Of a stretch of DNA of 64,000 nucleotides, positions 39,986-48,094 are shown one piece after another. Positions within the stretch are counted from its first letter, which is position 1, and each line of letters begins with the position of its first letter. Made by a program: the position numbers and the translations under genes. Under the pieces are notes generated by a model. It made no database searches. It was not told the DNA's origin and saw only the letters and a list, made by a program, of their open reading frames with translations. This DNA comes from Micromonospora fulviviridis (lineage in GTDB: Bacteria; Actinomycetota; Actinomycetes; Mycobacteriales; Micromonosporaceae), in NCBI RefSeq assembly GCF_014648395.1, contig NZ_BMRA01000016.1, positions 1 through 64,000 on the forward strand, given 5' to 3'.

Positions 39986-42280
39986 TCAGGGGGTGCGGAG
40001 GATGCCCAGGCGTTGGGTGGCGCGGGTGAGGGCCACGTACAGGTCGCTGTGGCCGCGGGGGGACTCGGCGACGATGCGGTCCGGGTCCACCACCAGCACC
40101 GAGTCGAACTCCAGGCCCTTGGCCTGCTCGGTGGTGAGCACCACGACGCGGTTCGCCAGCTCCGGCTGCTCGCCGACGGTCGCCTCCGGCAGCGCGGCGA
40201 CGACCGCCGCGCCCAGCTCGGCCACCCGGCCGGCCGGCACGATCACCCCGAGCCGGCCGTCGGCCAGCCCGGCCGCCTCCCGGGCGGTCGCCTCGACCAG
40301 CTCGGCGGCGAGCCGGTCCGCCGCGACGGTACGGTCCCACGGCGGCACGCCGCTGGCGCGTACCGAGCGGGGTGGGCGCAGCGCCGGGTCGATCTCGGCG
40401 AGCACCTCGGCGGCGACCGCCATGATCTCGGACGGGGTGCGGTAGCTGACCGTCAACTCCTCCAGCCGCCACCGGTCCGCCACGTACGGCTCCAGGGCCT
40501 CCTGCCAGGACGGCGTGCCGGCGAGCGCTCCGGTCTGCGCCACGTCCCCGACGATGGTCATCGACCGGCTCGGGCAGCGGCGCATCAGCAGCCGCCAGGC
40601 CATCGGCGACAGCTCCTGCGCCTCGTCGACGATCACGTGCCCGAAGGCCCAGGTCCGGTCGGCGGCGGCGCGCTGCGCGGTGGTGAGCCGGTCGGCCTCC
40701 TCCTGCCGCTCGGAGAGGCGGTCGGCGTCGATGAGGTCGGTGACGCCGAGGATCTCGCCGCCGTCCGCCTCGTCCTCCACGTCGATCGAGCGGGAACCCC
40801 GCCAGATCTCCAGCACGCCCTCGGCGTACTCCCGTTCCAGGGCGCGGATCCGCTCCCGGCGGGCCGCGGCGGCACGCTCGTCCTCGCCCAGCAGCTCGGC
40901 CGCCTCGTCCAGCAGCGGCACGTCGGCCGGCGTCCAGCCGCCCGGCTCCCGGTGCAGCGCGGCCCGCTCGGCGTCGGTGAGCATCGGCGCGGCGGCGGCG
41001 ATCCGCTCGGGCGACTCGAACAGGTCGGCGAGCAGCCGCTGCGGGGTGAGCACCGGCCACAGCTCGTCCAGCGCGGCCCGGATCTCCGGCTCGTCGCGCA
41101 GCTCCCGGCGGATCTCCGCCCGGTCGGCCTCGGAGAGCAGGTTCTCCCCGCCGAGCGGGTCGGCGCCGATCCGCTCGGCCACCTGGTCGGCGAGCGCGTG
41201 CACGATCTCGATGTCGAACAGCGCCCGGGCCAGGTTGTGCGGGCGGTCGGTGCGGCGGACCCGGTCCCGCGCCTGGCGGACGGTCTCCGGGTCGAGCGTG
41301 AGGACCTCCCGCTGGGGCAGTTCGATCTCCAGCGGCTCGTCCGGCACCCACTGCCGGTCCCGGACGGCGTTCGCCAGCACCTCGGCCAGCACCACGCGCC
41401 CCTTCAGCGCCGCGGTCACCGCCGGCTCGGCGCGTACGGCGTGCACGCCGGGGAAGAGGTCGGCCTGGGTACGCAGCAGCACGCCGGTCTCGGCCAGCGC
41501 CGGCAGCACCTGGGAGATGTAGCGCAGGAAGGTGGCGTTCGGGCCGACCAGCAGCACGCCCCGGGTGGAGAGCTGCTGCCGGTGGGTGTAGAGCAGGTAC
41601 GCGGCGCGGTGCAGTGCCACCGCGGTCTTGCCGGTGCCCGGACCGCCCTGCACCACCATGACGCCCGGCAGGTCGGCCCGGATGATCCGGTCCTGCTCGG
41701 CCTGGATGGTCTCGACGATGTCGCGCATCCGCCCGGTGCGCCCGGCGTTCAGCGCGGCGAGCAGCGACGCCTCGCCGGTCACCTCCTCGTGGGCGGTGGG
41801 GGAGGCGGCGGCGATGTCGAGCACCTCGTCGTTGAGCCCGGTCACCTTCCGATCCCGGGTACGCAGGTGCCGACGCCGGCGGACCCCCTGCGGGTTGGCG
41901 GCGGTGGCCAGGTAGAAGGCGCGGGCGGCCGGGGCGCGCCAGTCGATCAGCAGCGGGTCGTAGTCGCCCGAGGTGTCGAAGATGCCGATCCGGCCGACGT
42001 AGCGGCACGAGTCGTCGTCGCCGTCGAGGCGGCCGAAGCAGAGGCCGGTCTCCACGGCGGAGTACTGCTCGACCTGGTCGGCGTACATCTGCACGGCGGA
42101 GTCGCGCTGCGACCGGGCCTGCTGCGTGCCGCCGGTGGTGCGCAGCTCCTCGGTGAGCCGCCGGGCCGCCTGGTCCCGCATGCCGTCCAGCCGGTCGTAG
42201 AGCATCGAGACGTACTCCTGCTCGCGACCGATCTCGTCGTCCTGGTACAGCTCACCCGACACGTCGGAGTGCGTTGACAA
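39986..42280 (-). CDS. helD: HelD-like RNA polymerase recycling motor (UvrD/Rep-type ATPase)
   Basis: A 764-residue HelD-family protein: an N-terminal coiled-coil arm (QDDEIGREQEYVSMLYDRLDG region), Walker A in QGGPGTGKTAVALHRAA near residue 210, VIVDEAQELSPM (Walker B) and late SF1 motifs VTSYRTPSEI-like (VSYRTPSEIM) and VALTRATQRLGIL. HelD binds stalled RNA polymerase and releases it from DNA; actinobacterial forms can displace rifamycin. The start is a TTG at 42280 with GGAG 7 bases upstream. A plus-strand promoter overlaps this start codon. Confidence 0.9.
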   Translation of the reverse strand: MSTHSDVSGELYQDDEIGREQEYVSMLYDRLDGMRDQAARRLTEELRTTGGTQQARSQRDSAVQMYADQVEQYSAVETGLCFGRLDGDDDSCRYVGRIGIFDTSGDYDPLLIDWRAPAARAFYLATAANPQGVRRRRHLRTRDRKVTGLNDEVLDIAAASPTAHEEVTGEASLLAALNAGRTGRMRDIVETIQAEQDRIIRADLPGVMVVQGGPGTGKTAVALHRAAYLLYTHRQQLSTRGVLLVGPNATFLRYISQVLPALAETGVLLRTQADLFPGVHAVRAEPAVTAALKGRVVLAEVLANAVRDRQWVPDEPLEIELPQREVLTLDPETVRQARDRVRRTDRPHNLARALFDIEIVHALADQVAERIGADPLGGENLLSEADRAEIRRELRDEPEIRAALDELWPVLTPQRLLADLFESPERIAAAAPMLTDAERAALHREPGGWTPADVPLLDEAAELLGEDERAAAARRERIRALEREYAEGVLEIWRGSRSIDVEDEADGGEILGVTDLIDADRLSERQEEADRLTTAQRAAADRTWAFGHVIVDEAQELSPMAWRLLMRRCPSRSMTIVGDVAQTGALAGTPSWQEALEPYVADRWRLEELTVSYRTPSEIMAVAAEVLAEIDPALRPPRSVRASGVPPWDRTVAADRLAAELVEATAREAAGLADGRLGVIVPAGRVAELGAAVVAALPEATVGEQPELANRVVVLTTEQAKGLEFDSVLVVDPDRIVAESPRGHSDLYVALTRATQRLGILRTP

Positions 42281-42303
42281 GCCGGCTCCTCATCGCCTAG
42301 AAT
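42274..42303 (+). promoter_or_regulatory. Near-consensus plus-strand promoter antisense to helD start
   Basis: TTGACA (42274-42279), an 18-bp spacer and TAGAAT (42298-42303) make one of the best sigma-70-type promoters in the window. The -35 overlaps helD's TTG start codon on the other strand. Initiation is expected near 42310, the first bases of the hairpin at 42309-42335. No plus-strand gene follows for 1.4 kb. Confidence 0.6.
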
Positions 42304-42308
42304 TGCGC

Positions 42309-42340
42309 AAGGAATGGCTTTCGGAGCCATTCCTTTTTGT
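42309..42340 (+). terminator. Intrinsic terminator at the start of an orphan transcript
   Basis: AAGGAATGGCT (42309-42319) pairs perfectly with AGCCATTCCTT (42325-42335) around a TTCGG loop, followed by further T residues (TTTGTGTTTG). On the plus strand this is a classic intrinsic terminator. On the minus strand it would form a hairpin in any helD 5' leader without a U-run. Confidence 0.7.
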
Positions 42341-42489
42341 GTTTGAACTGAGAAAGATACCGCGCCGCCGCCCGCCGGACCAAGCCTCGCCCGCCGCCCG
42401 CGACCACGTCACACCGCAGGTTCGCACACGAAAGCGGGGCCCGGCCGGCATGACGCCGACCGGACCCCGACGGGTCCGCTTCGCGGATC

Positions 42490-43602
42490 TCAGCCCTTCG
42501 CCGCCTGGTACAGCCGCTCCGGCGTGACCAGCCCGGCCAGCACCCGGCCGTCGTCGGTGAGCAGCACGCTGAACAGCTTGCCGGTGAGCAGCCGGCCGCT
42601 GCCCCAGTCACCGCTCACCCGCTGGAGCCCGCCGAGCACCTTCGACAGCGCCTCCGCGTCCGGCCCGGCCGCCTCGCCGGGCTTCGCGCCCGTCGCGGCG
42701 CCGGCCACGTCGATCTTCGCGACCAGCACGGTGGTCCAGCCGGTGCCGACCGTACGCACGTCCGGCCGGTCCTCGCCCCGGCCCGCGGGGCGCTTCCCGC
42801 TCGGCACGCGCCCGTCGCCCGCCGGCTCCTCGGTGACCTTCACGCCCGGCGGCGGGTTGAACCGGAACTGGTCGGCGTCCGGGGTGCGGAAGTCGACCTG
42901 GGTGAACGCCACCTCGAACGCCGGCTCGTCCGACCCGTCGGCGAGCACCTCGAAGCGCAGCGGCACGTGCTCCTTCGCGTCCAGCGCGATCCGCACCTGG
43001 TGCACCAGCGAGTTCCGGTCGCGCGGCGTGAGCACCAGCTCGTAGACGCTGCGCCCGGCGACGGTGGCCGAGCGGCCGACGGTGACCGCCGTGCTCGGGT
43101 CGATCGCGGCCAGCGCCCGGTCGGCGGCGTCGGCCGGGGTGGCCGGCGCGGTGTCGAGGTCCTTCCCCTCCGCCGGCAGCGTCCGGTGCGACGCGGCGTT
43201 GTCCCGGCTGCTCCAGGTCCAGACGTCGCGCCCGTTGCGCAGCACGTCCCGCTCGCCGAGCGTGTCGACCAGGGCGAGCCGCTGCCGGTCCGGGCCGGCG
43301 TACCAGACCCGGAGGGTGTGTGTGCCGCTGACCAGGCTGGCCAGCTCGTTCCCGCCGGCCTGCCCGGCCAGCCCGACGATCGGCGGCAGCCCGAGGTCGG
43401 CCCGCTGCACCACGGTGCCGGAGAGCCCGTCGAGGCGGGACGTACGCAGGTCCTCCAGGAGCTGGGCGGCGGTACGCGGCGGCAGCGCCGGGTCGGCCCC
43501 GGCGGCGAACGTGCCGACGGCGGCGCCGCCCCCGATCACGGCGACCCCCGCGGTCACCGGGACCAGCCAGCGCAGTACGGCGCGGTTCTTCAGTACGGAC
43601 AT
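42490..43602 (-). CDS. LolA-like / outer-membrane-lipoprotein-carrier-fold secreted protein
   Basis: A 370-residue protein with an N-terminal signal anchor (RAVLRWLVPVTAGVAVIGGGAA) followed by a LolA-like half-barrel: LEDLRTSRLDGLSGTVVQRADLG, LRVWYAGPDRQRLALVDTLGERDV and VYELVLTPRD (segments: LSGTVVQRADLGLPPI; RVWYAGPDRQRLAL). Gram-positive homologues are exported or membrane-anchored lipid-binding proteins of uncertain partner, sometimes called sigma-E regulatory RseB/LolA-like. ATG at 43602 has GGAGG 8 bases upstream. It diverges from the OmpR/kinase pair, which may control it. Confidence 0.8.
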   Translation of the reverse strand: MSVLKNRAVLRWLVPVTAGVAVIGGGAAVGTFAAGADPALPPRTAAQLLEDLRTSRLDGLSGTVVQRADLGLPPIVGLAGQAGGNELASLVSGTHTLRVWYAGPDRQRLALVDTLGERDVLRNGRDVWTWSSRDNAASHRTLPAEGKDLDTAPATPADAADRALAAIDPSTAVTVGRSATVAGRSVYELVLTPRDRNSLVHQVRIALDAKEHVPLRFEVLADGSDEPAFEVAFTQVDFRTPDADQFRFNPPPGVKVTEEPAGDGRVPSGKRPAGRGEDRPDVRTVGTGWTTVLVAKIDVAGAATGAKPGEAAGPDAEALSKVLGGLQRVSGDWGSGRLLTGKLFSVLLTDDGRVLAGLVTPERLYQAAKG

Positions 43603-43698
43603 GGTGTGCACCTCCTGACGGTAGATGCTGCACCGGGGACGCTGTGAGGGCGCTGAGGAGATTCCCTAGGGGGTGTCACCGGATGGCACCCTTGACCC

Positions 43699-44355
43699 GT
43701 GCGGTTGCTGGTGGTGGAGGACGAGACGCGGCTGGCCGCGTCCCTGCGGCGCGGCCTTCAGGCGGAGGGCTTCGTGGTGGACGTCGAGTCCACCGGTCCG
43801 GGCGGGCTGGACGCGGCCCGGCACGGCGACTACGACGCGATGATCCTCGACGTGATGCTGCCCGGCCTCTCCGGCTACGAGGTGGTCCGCCGGCTGCGCG
43901 CCGAGGAGCGCTGGCTGCCGGTGCTCATGCTCTCGGCCAAGGACGGCGAGTACGACCAGGCCGACGGGCTGGACTGCGGGGCCGACGACTACCTCACCAA
44001 GCCCTTCTCGTACGTGGTGCTGCTGGCCCGGCTGCGGGCGCTGCTGCGCCGCGGCGCGCCGGAGCGCCCGGCCGTGCTCGCGGTCGGTGACCTGCGCCTG
44101 GATCCGGCCCGGCGGCGGGTGACCCGGGCCGACGCCGAGGTGGCCCTGACCACCCGCGAGTACGCCCTGCTCGACTACCTGATGCGCCGCCCCGGCGAGG
44201 TGGTCTCCAAGACCGAACTGCTGGACCACGTCTGGGACGCCTCGGTCGAGACCGCGCCGAACGCGGTCGAGGTCTACGTCGGCTACCTGCGCCGCAAGAT
44301 CGGCCGGGACCGGCTGGAGACGGTCCGCGGCGCCGGCTACCGGCTGGCCACATGA
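43699..44355 (+). CDS. OmpR/PhoB-family response regulator
   Basis: A 218-residue regulator. The receiver domain (about 1-118) has LLVVEDETR, the phospho-aspartate in AMILDVMLPGLSG near residue 51, and the lysine in DDYLTKPFSY. The winged-helix effector domain (about 125-218) has LTTREYALLDYLMRRPGEVVSKTELLDHVWD pieces (ALLDYLMRRPGEVVSKTEL) and ends VRGAGYRL. The GTG start lacks a clear ribosome site, so a leaderless transcript is possible. Its stop overlaps the kinase ATG (ATGA). Confidence 0.93.
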   Translation: MRLLVVEDETRLAASLRRGLQAEGFVVDVESTGPGGLDAARHGDYDAMILDVMLPGLSGYEVVRRLRAEERWLPVLMLSAKDGEYDQADGLDCGADDYLTKPFSYVVLLARLRALLRRGAPERPAVLAVGDLRLDPARRRVTRADAEVALTTREYALLDYLMRRPGEVVSKTELLDHVWDASVETAPNAVEVYVGYLRRKIGRDRLETVRGAGYRLAT

Positions 44356-45806
44356 GGCGCCGGATCAGCGCGCTCCTGCCGGACCTCGGGCTGCGGTCCC
44401 GGCTGCTCGTGCTCGGGGTGGCCGGCCTGGTCGTCGGGTTCGCGCTCGGCGGGGCGCTGCTGCTCGGCGCGCTCGGGTGGACGTTGCAGCGCTCGGTCGA
44501 CGCCGAGGCGCTCCGCACCGCGGACGCGGTCGCGCTGCTCGCTGCGGAGGACGCCCTGCCCGATCCGCTGCCGGTGGCCGGCGGGCAGCTCCGCGTCCAG
44601 GTCGTCGACGGCCAGGGCCGGATCCGGGCCGCCTCCATCGACGCCGACCGGCTGGTGCCGATGCTCGGCCCGGACCAACTGCGCGCCGGGGAGCGCCAGC
44701 GGCTGGTGGTGGACGGGCGGCGGGTCGGCCTCACCGGGCCGGTCCGGGTGGTGACCGTGCCGGCGGGCACGGCCGACGAGCCGCGCACCGTGCTCGTGGC
44801 CAAGTCGATGACCGACGTCCGGCACAGCCTGCACGTGGTCCGGAACCTGCTGCTGGTCGGCTTCCCGCTGCTGGTGGCCGGGCTGGCCGTGGTGGCCTGG
44901 CGGGTGGTGGGGGCGACCCTGCGCCCGGTGGAGGCACTGCGCAGCGGGGCCGCCGAGATCACCGGCCGGGCCGGGGCGGAGCGGCTGCCCGTGCCGGCGG
45001 GGCGGGACGAGATCCACCGGCTCGCGGTCACCCTCAACGACATGCTGGACCGGCTGGCGGCGTCCCGGGACCGGCAGCGGGCGTTCGTGGCCGACGCCGC
45101 GCACGAGCTGCGCAGCCCGGTCACCAACATGCGCACCGAGCTGGAGGTGGCCCGGCGGCTGGGCGACCCGGACTGGCCGGCGGTGGCGGAGAACCTGCTC
45201 GCCGACACCGAGCGGCTCAGCCGGCTGGTCGACGACCTGCTGCTGCTGGCCCGCCTCGACGAGCAGGCGGCCCGGCCGGACCGCCCCGCGCCGCACGCCG
45301 TCGGCCCGGTGGAGCTGGGCGAGCTGCTGCGCGGGGTGGCCGGGCGCTATCCGTCCCCGCCGCTGCGCCACGAGCCGCCGCCCGGCCCGCTCTGGACCGA
45401 GGGGGACCCGGGGGAGCTGCGCCGGGTGCTGGTCAACCTGGTGGAGAACGCGCTGCGGCACGCGCACGGCGAGGTGCGGCTCGCGGTCACCGGCCCGCAC
45501 CCCGGGCCGCCCGTGCCGCTGCAGCGCGGCGGGTCGGCGTACCACCTGGTCACGGTGACCGACGACGGGCCGGGCATCCCGGCGGCCGACCGGGAGCGGG
45601 TCTTCGCCCGCTTCACCCGGCTGGACGACGCCCGGGGGCGCGACGCCGGCGGCGCGGGCCTCGGCCTGGCCATCGTGCGGGAGCTGGTCCGCCGGGCCGG
45701 CGGCGCCGTCGAGCTGGCCGACGCCGCGCCGGAGGCGGCCGCGCCGGGGCTGCGGGTGACGGTACGGCTGCCCGCGCTGGCCGACCCGGAGCCGGAGGCG
45801 GACTGA
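44352..45806 (+). CDS. Membrane sensor histidine kinase
   Basis: A 484-residue kinase with two membrane helices (LGVAGLVVGFALGGALLLGAL near residue 25 and a second near 165-185, LLLVGFPLLVAGLAVVAWRVV in part) flanking an extracytoplasmic loop of about 110 residues. HAMP follows, then HisKA with His251 in DAAHELRSPVTNMR, and HATPase with NLVENALRHAHG, VTDDGPGIP and GGAGLGLAIV. It is translationally coupled to the regulator. The signal is unknown; the divergent LolA-like gene suggests envelope sensing. Confidence 0.93.
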   Translation: MRRRISALLPDLGLRSRLLVLGVAGLVVGFALGGALLLGALGWTLQRSVDAEALRTADAVALLAAEDALPDPLPVAGGQLRVQVVDGQGRIRAASIDADRLVPMLGPDQLRAGERQRLVVDGRRVGLTGPVRVVTVPAGTADEPRTVLVAKSMTDVRHSLHVVRNLLLVGFPLLVAGLAVVAWRVVGATLRPVEALRSGAAEITGRAGAERLPVPAGRDEIHRLAVTLNDMLDRLAASRDRQRAFVADAAHELRSPVTNMRTELEVARRLGDPDWPAVAENLLADTERLSRLVDDLLLLARLDEQAARPDRPAPHAVGPVELGELLRGVAGRYPSPPLRHEPPPGPLWTEGDPGELRRVLVNLVENALRHAHGEVRLAVTGPHPGPPVPLQRGGSAYHLVTVTDDGPGIPAADRERVFARFTRLDDARGRDAGGAGLGLAIVRELVRRAGGAVELADAAPEAAAPGLRVTVRLPALADPEPEAD

Positions 45807-45817
45807 CCCGTCGGCCA

Positions 45818-48028
45818 TCAGCCGATGCGGTCGGCGAGCTGGCGCACGGCGATCTGGTAGGTCTCCTGGGTGTGGTACGGCCAGTGCCGCTCCAGCGGCG
45901 GTGGCACCGTGTCCATCGGATCGATGTCCAGGCTCGACGGGTCGCGGAGCCGGAGGTCGACCGAACGCGCCCCGGAGGCGTCGCAGGCGGCGGAGTGGTC
46001 GAAGATGAGCCCCCCGACCGGGTCGGTGTCCCGCCACAGGTTCCGCCACCGCCAGTCGAGCCGGTCGCCCAGGTCGCACAGTGTCTGCGCGCTGAGGTAG
46101 GCGGGATAGAGGCGGGTGTAGAGGCGGCTCAGCGGGGACCCGTGGGTCAGCAGCGCCACCCGGCGCCGGACGTCCGGCGGCAGTTGCAGGATCGTGGCCG
46201 CGGCCAGCACGGAGCCGTGGCTGTGTGCCGAGACGACCACCTTGCCGCGCGCGGCGAGCGCGGACACCCGCTCGGCGAGTTCGGGCACCGCCCGGGCGGC
46301 GTAGCAGGGCGGCGCGAAGGGGTGGACGGTACGGGGCCAGAAGTCGCCCAGGTCCCACAGGGCTGCCACCGTGCGTCGCGTCTCTGCCGACCGGTAGGAG
46401 CGGAAGGCGAGGATCATGAGGCCGATGACGAGCAGGCTGATGAGCCAGACCCCGCCGTCGGTCACGTACGCGGTCAGCAGCGTCGTCTGCGCCGGGTCCC
46501 GGCTGAGCCGGGCGACCAGCTGGGTGGGGCCGATCCCGATCAGGTCGAACGCGATGGTGGCCAGCCCCACCGAGGACATCACGAAGAACGTGACCAGGAT
46601 CGGGCCCAGCTCGTCGGTCACGTGGGAGCGGGCGATGGTCTCCCGGACGACCTCGCGCCGGGACGCCGCCCGGGGTGTGACGTCCGGGTAGTCCCGCTCG
46701 ACGATCCGGGCGGCGCGGCGTCCCCTCCGCCGCCGGCTGATCACGAGCGTGAGCGAGGCGGCCCCGGTGGCGATCAGCAGGGCGGACAGGCCGGCCAGCG
46801 CGGCCCACCAGTAGGCGACCGGCGGGTCCAGGGGAGCGACGCCCGGGGGGTCCGGCCAGATCGGGCCGGGGAGGGAGCCGCGGTCGAGGAAGTCGGCGAC
46901 CCGGAAGACCAGCGTGGCGGCGAAGGCGCCGGCGACCGTCACCGAGGCCGCCGCCACGACGGGCATACCGAGCCCGGCGAGGACGGACCGGCTCCCGGGC
47001 GCCCGGGGCGCCATCGTGACGAGGGCCAGCACCACCAGCAGGACACCCTGCGCCCCGAGCAGGGCACCGACCGCACCCTCGTAACCCGGCAGCTGGCCGG
47101 GCAGCGACTGGACGCCGCGGGCCAGGGCGGCGTAGCCGAGACTCAGCGCGGTCAGCCCGATCGTGGCCGCCGACAGCGGGCGCAGCACGCGGCGTACCCG
47201 CCGCCGGGTGGCCGGGACGGGCAGGCAGAGCAGCGCCGCGCCGCACCCGATCAGGCCGACGGCAGCGGCGAACAGCACCCGACCGGCGACACCGTCCGGG
47301 GCGGAGATCCCGGCGAGCAGGCTGGCGTCCAGCGTGCCGGCGCCGATCGCCACGTGGATCTGGCGCAGCCAGGCGGGCGTCCGCTCGTCGTCCCAGAATC
47401 CCGAGACGTCGAGACGGTCGGGCGCCCGGGCGGCCTCCGGGTGCGGCTGCGGCGGGCGGAACCCCTCGAGCGCCCGCGCCGACCGTGCGCCGATTCCCCA
47501 GACGACGCGCAACGCGACCAGCGGGACGAGCGACAGCAGGGCCAGCCGGGGGCCGGCCGGCAGGTCACCCAGCCAGGACAGGTAGGGGCGGTCCGCGCGG
47601 CACCCGTCGTAGGGCACGCACTGCCAGGCGACCAGGTCCAGCGTCACGCCGATGACGGAGAGCACGAAGGCGGCGGTCAGTGTCCCGGCGAGCAGGCGGC
47701 ACAGCACGCGGAACAGGCGGGACCGGCCGGTCGAGGCCGGGCGGAGACGGATCGCCAGGTTGCTCAGCATGAACGGCAGCAGCAACAGCATGGACGCCGT
47801 CCGCACCGCGGCGCCCGCGGTCAGGGCGCCCCAGCGGTACGCCTCGACAGCGATCCCGGCGGTCGCCCCGCCCGCCGCACCGACCCCCGGCCGGGGCCGG
47901 TAGAACCCCGCGTGGCGGTCTCCGGCGACCCGTACCACGATCGGGTGGTCGAGGATCTTCTCCGCGGTCCCGCCGGACACCCCGTGAACTCTCAACTCGA
48001 CGGTCTCGCCCTCCGCTGCTGTGCCCAC
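45818..48028 (-). CDS. Large membrane protein with C-terminal alpha/beta-hydrolase-like domain
   Basis: About 736 residues. A short soluble start (ETVELRVHGVSGGTAEKILDHP) leads into ten or so membrane helices spread over residues 60-560, then a cytosolic C-terminal domain with VVVSAHSHGSVLAAATILQ, a G/A-x-S-x-G nucleophile elbow variant (HSHGS), and ALLTHGSPLSRLYTRLYP. The N-terminal VHGVSGG resembles the first part of lipase-like folds, so the hydrolase may be split by the membrane block. No named family is recognised. The start is uncertain: GTG 48028 is used, GTG 48061 and TTG 48076 are possible. Confidence 0.7.
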   Translation of the reverse strand: MGTAAEGETVELRVHGVSGGTAEKILDHPIVVRVAGDRHAGFYRPRPGVGAAGGATAGIAVEAYRWGALTAGAAVRTASMLLLLPFMLSNLAIRLRPASTGRSRLFRVLCRLLAGTLTAAFVLSVIGVTLDLVAWQCVPYDGCRADRPYLSWLGDLPAGPRLALLSLVPLVALRVVWGIGARSARALEGFRPPQPHPEAARAPDRLDVSGFWDDERTPAWLRQIHVAIGAGTLDASLLAGISAPDGVAGRVLFAAAVGLIGCGAALLCLPVPATRRRVRRVLRPLSAATIGLTALSLGYAALARGVQSLPGQLPGYEGAVGALLGAQGVLLVVLALVTMAPRAPGSRSVLAGLGMPVVAAASVTVAGAFAATLVFRVADFLDRGSLPGPIWPDPPGVAPLDPPVAYWWAALAGLSALLIATGAASLTLVISRRRRGRRAARIVERDYPDVTPRAASRREVVRETIARSHVTDELGPILVTFFVMSSVGLATIAFDLIGIGPTQLVARLSRDPAQTTLLTAYVTDGGVWLISLLVIGLMILAFRSYRSAETRRTVAALWDLGDFWPRTVHPFAPPCYAARAVPELAERVSALAARGKVVVSAHSHGSVLAAATILQLPPDVRRRVALLTHGSPLSRLYTRLYPAYLSAQTLCDLGDRLDWRWRNLWRDTDPVGGLIFDHSAACDASGARSVDLRLRDPSSLDIDPMDTVPPPLERHWPYHTQETYQIAVRQLADRIG

Positions 48029-48094
48029 GCCGACAGGGTCACAGACCCGTACCGGGTCCACCGCCGAACGGCGCAAACTGCGAGAGGCCGACGG

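Noticed and set aside
42303..42527. Small plus-strand frame after the orphan promoter
   Set aside because: Begins inside the terminator hairpin and lacks a ribosome site; the transcript should end before it.
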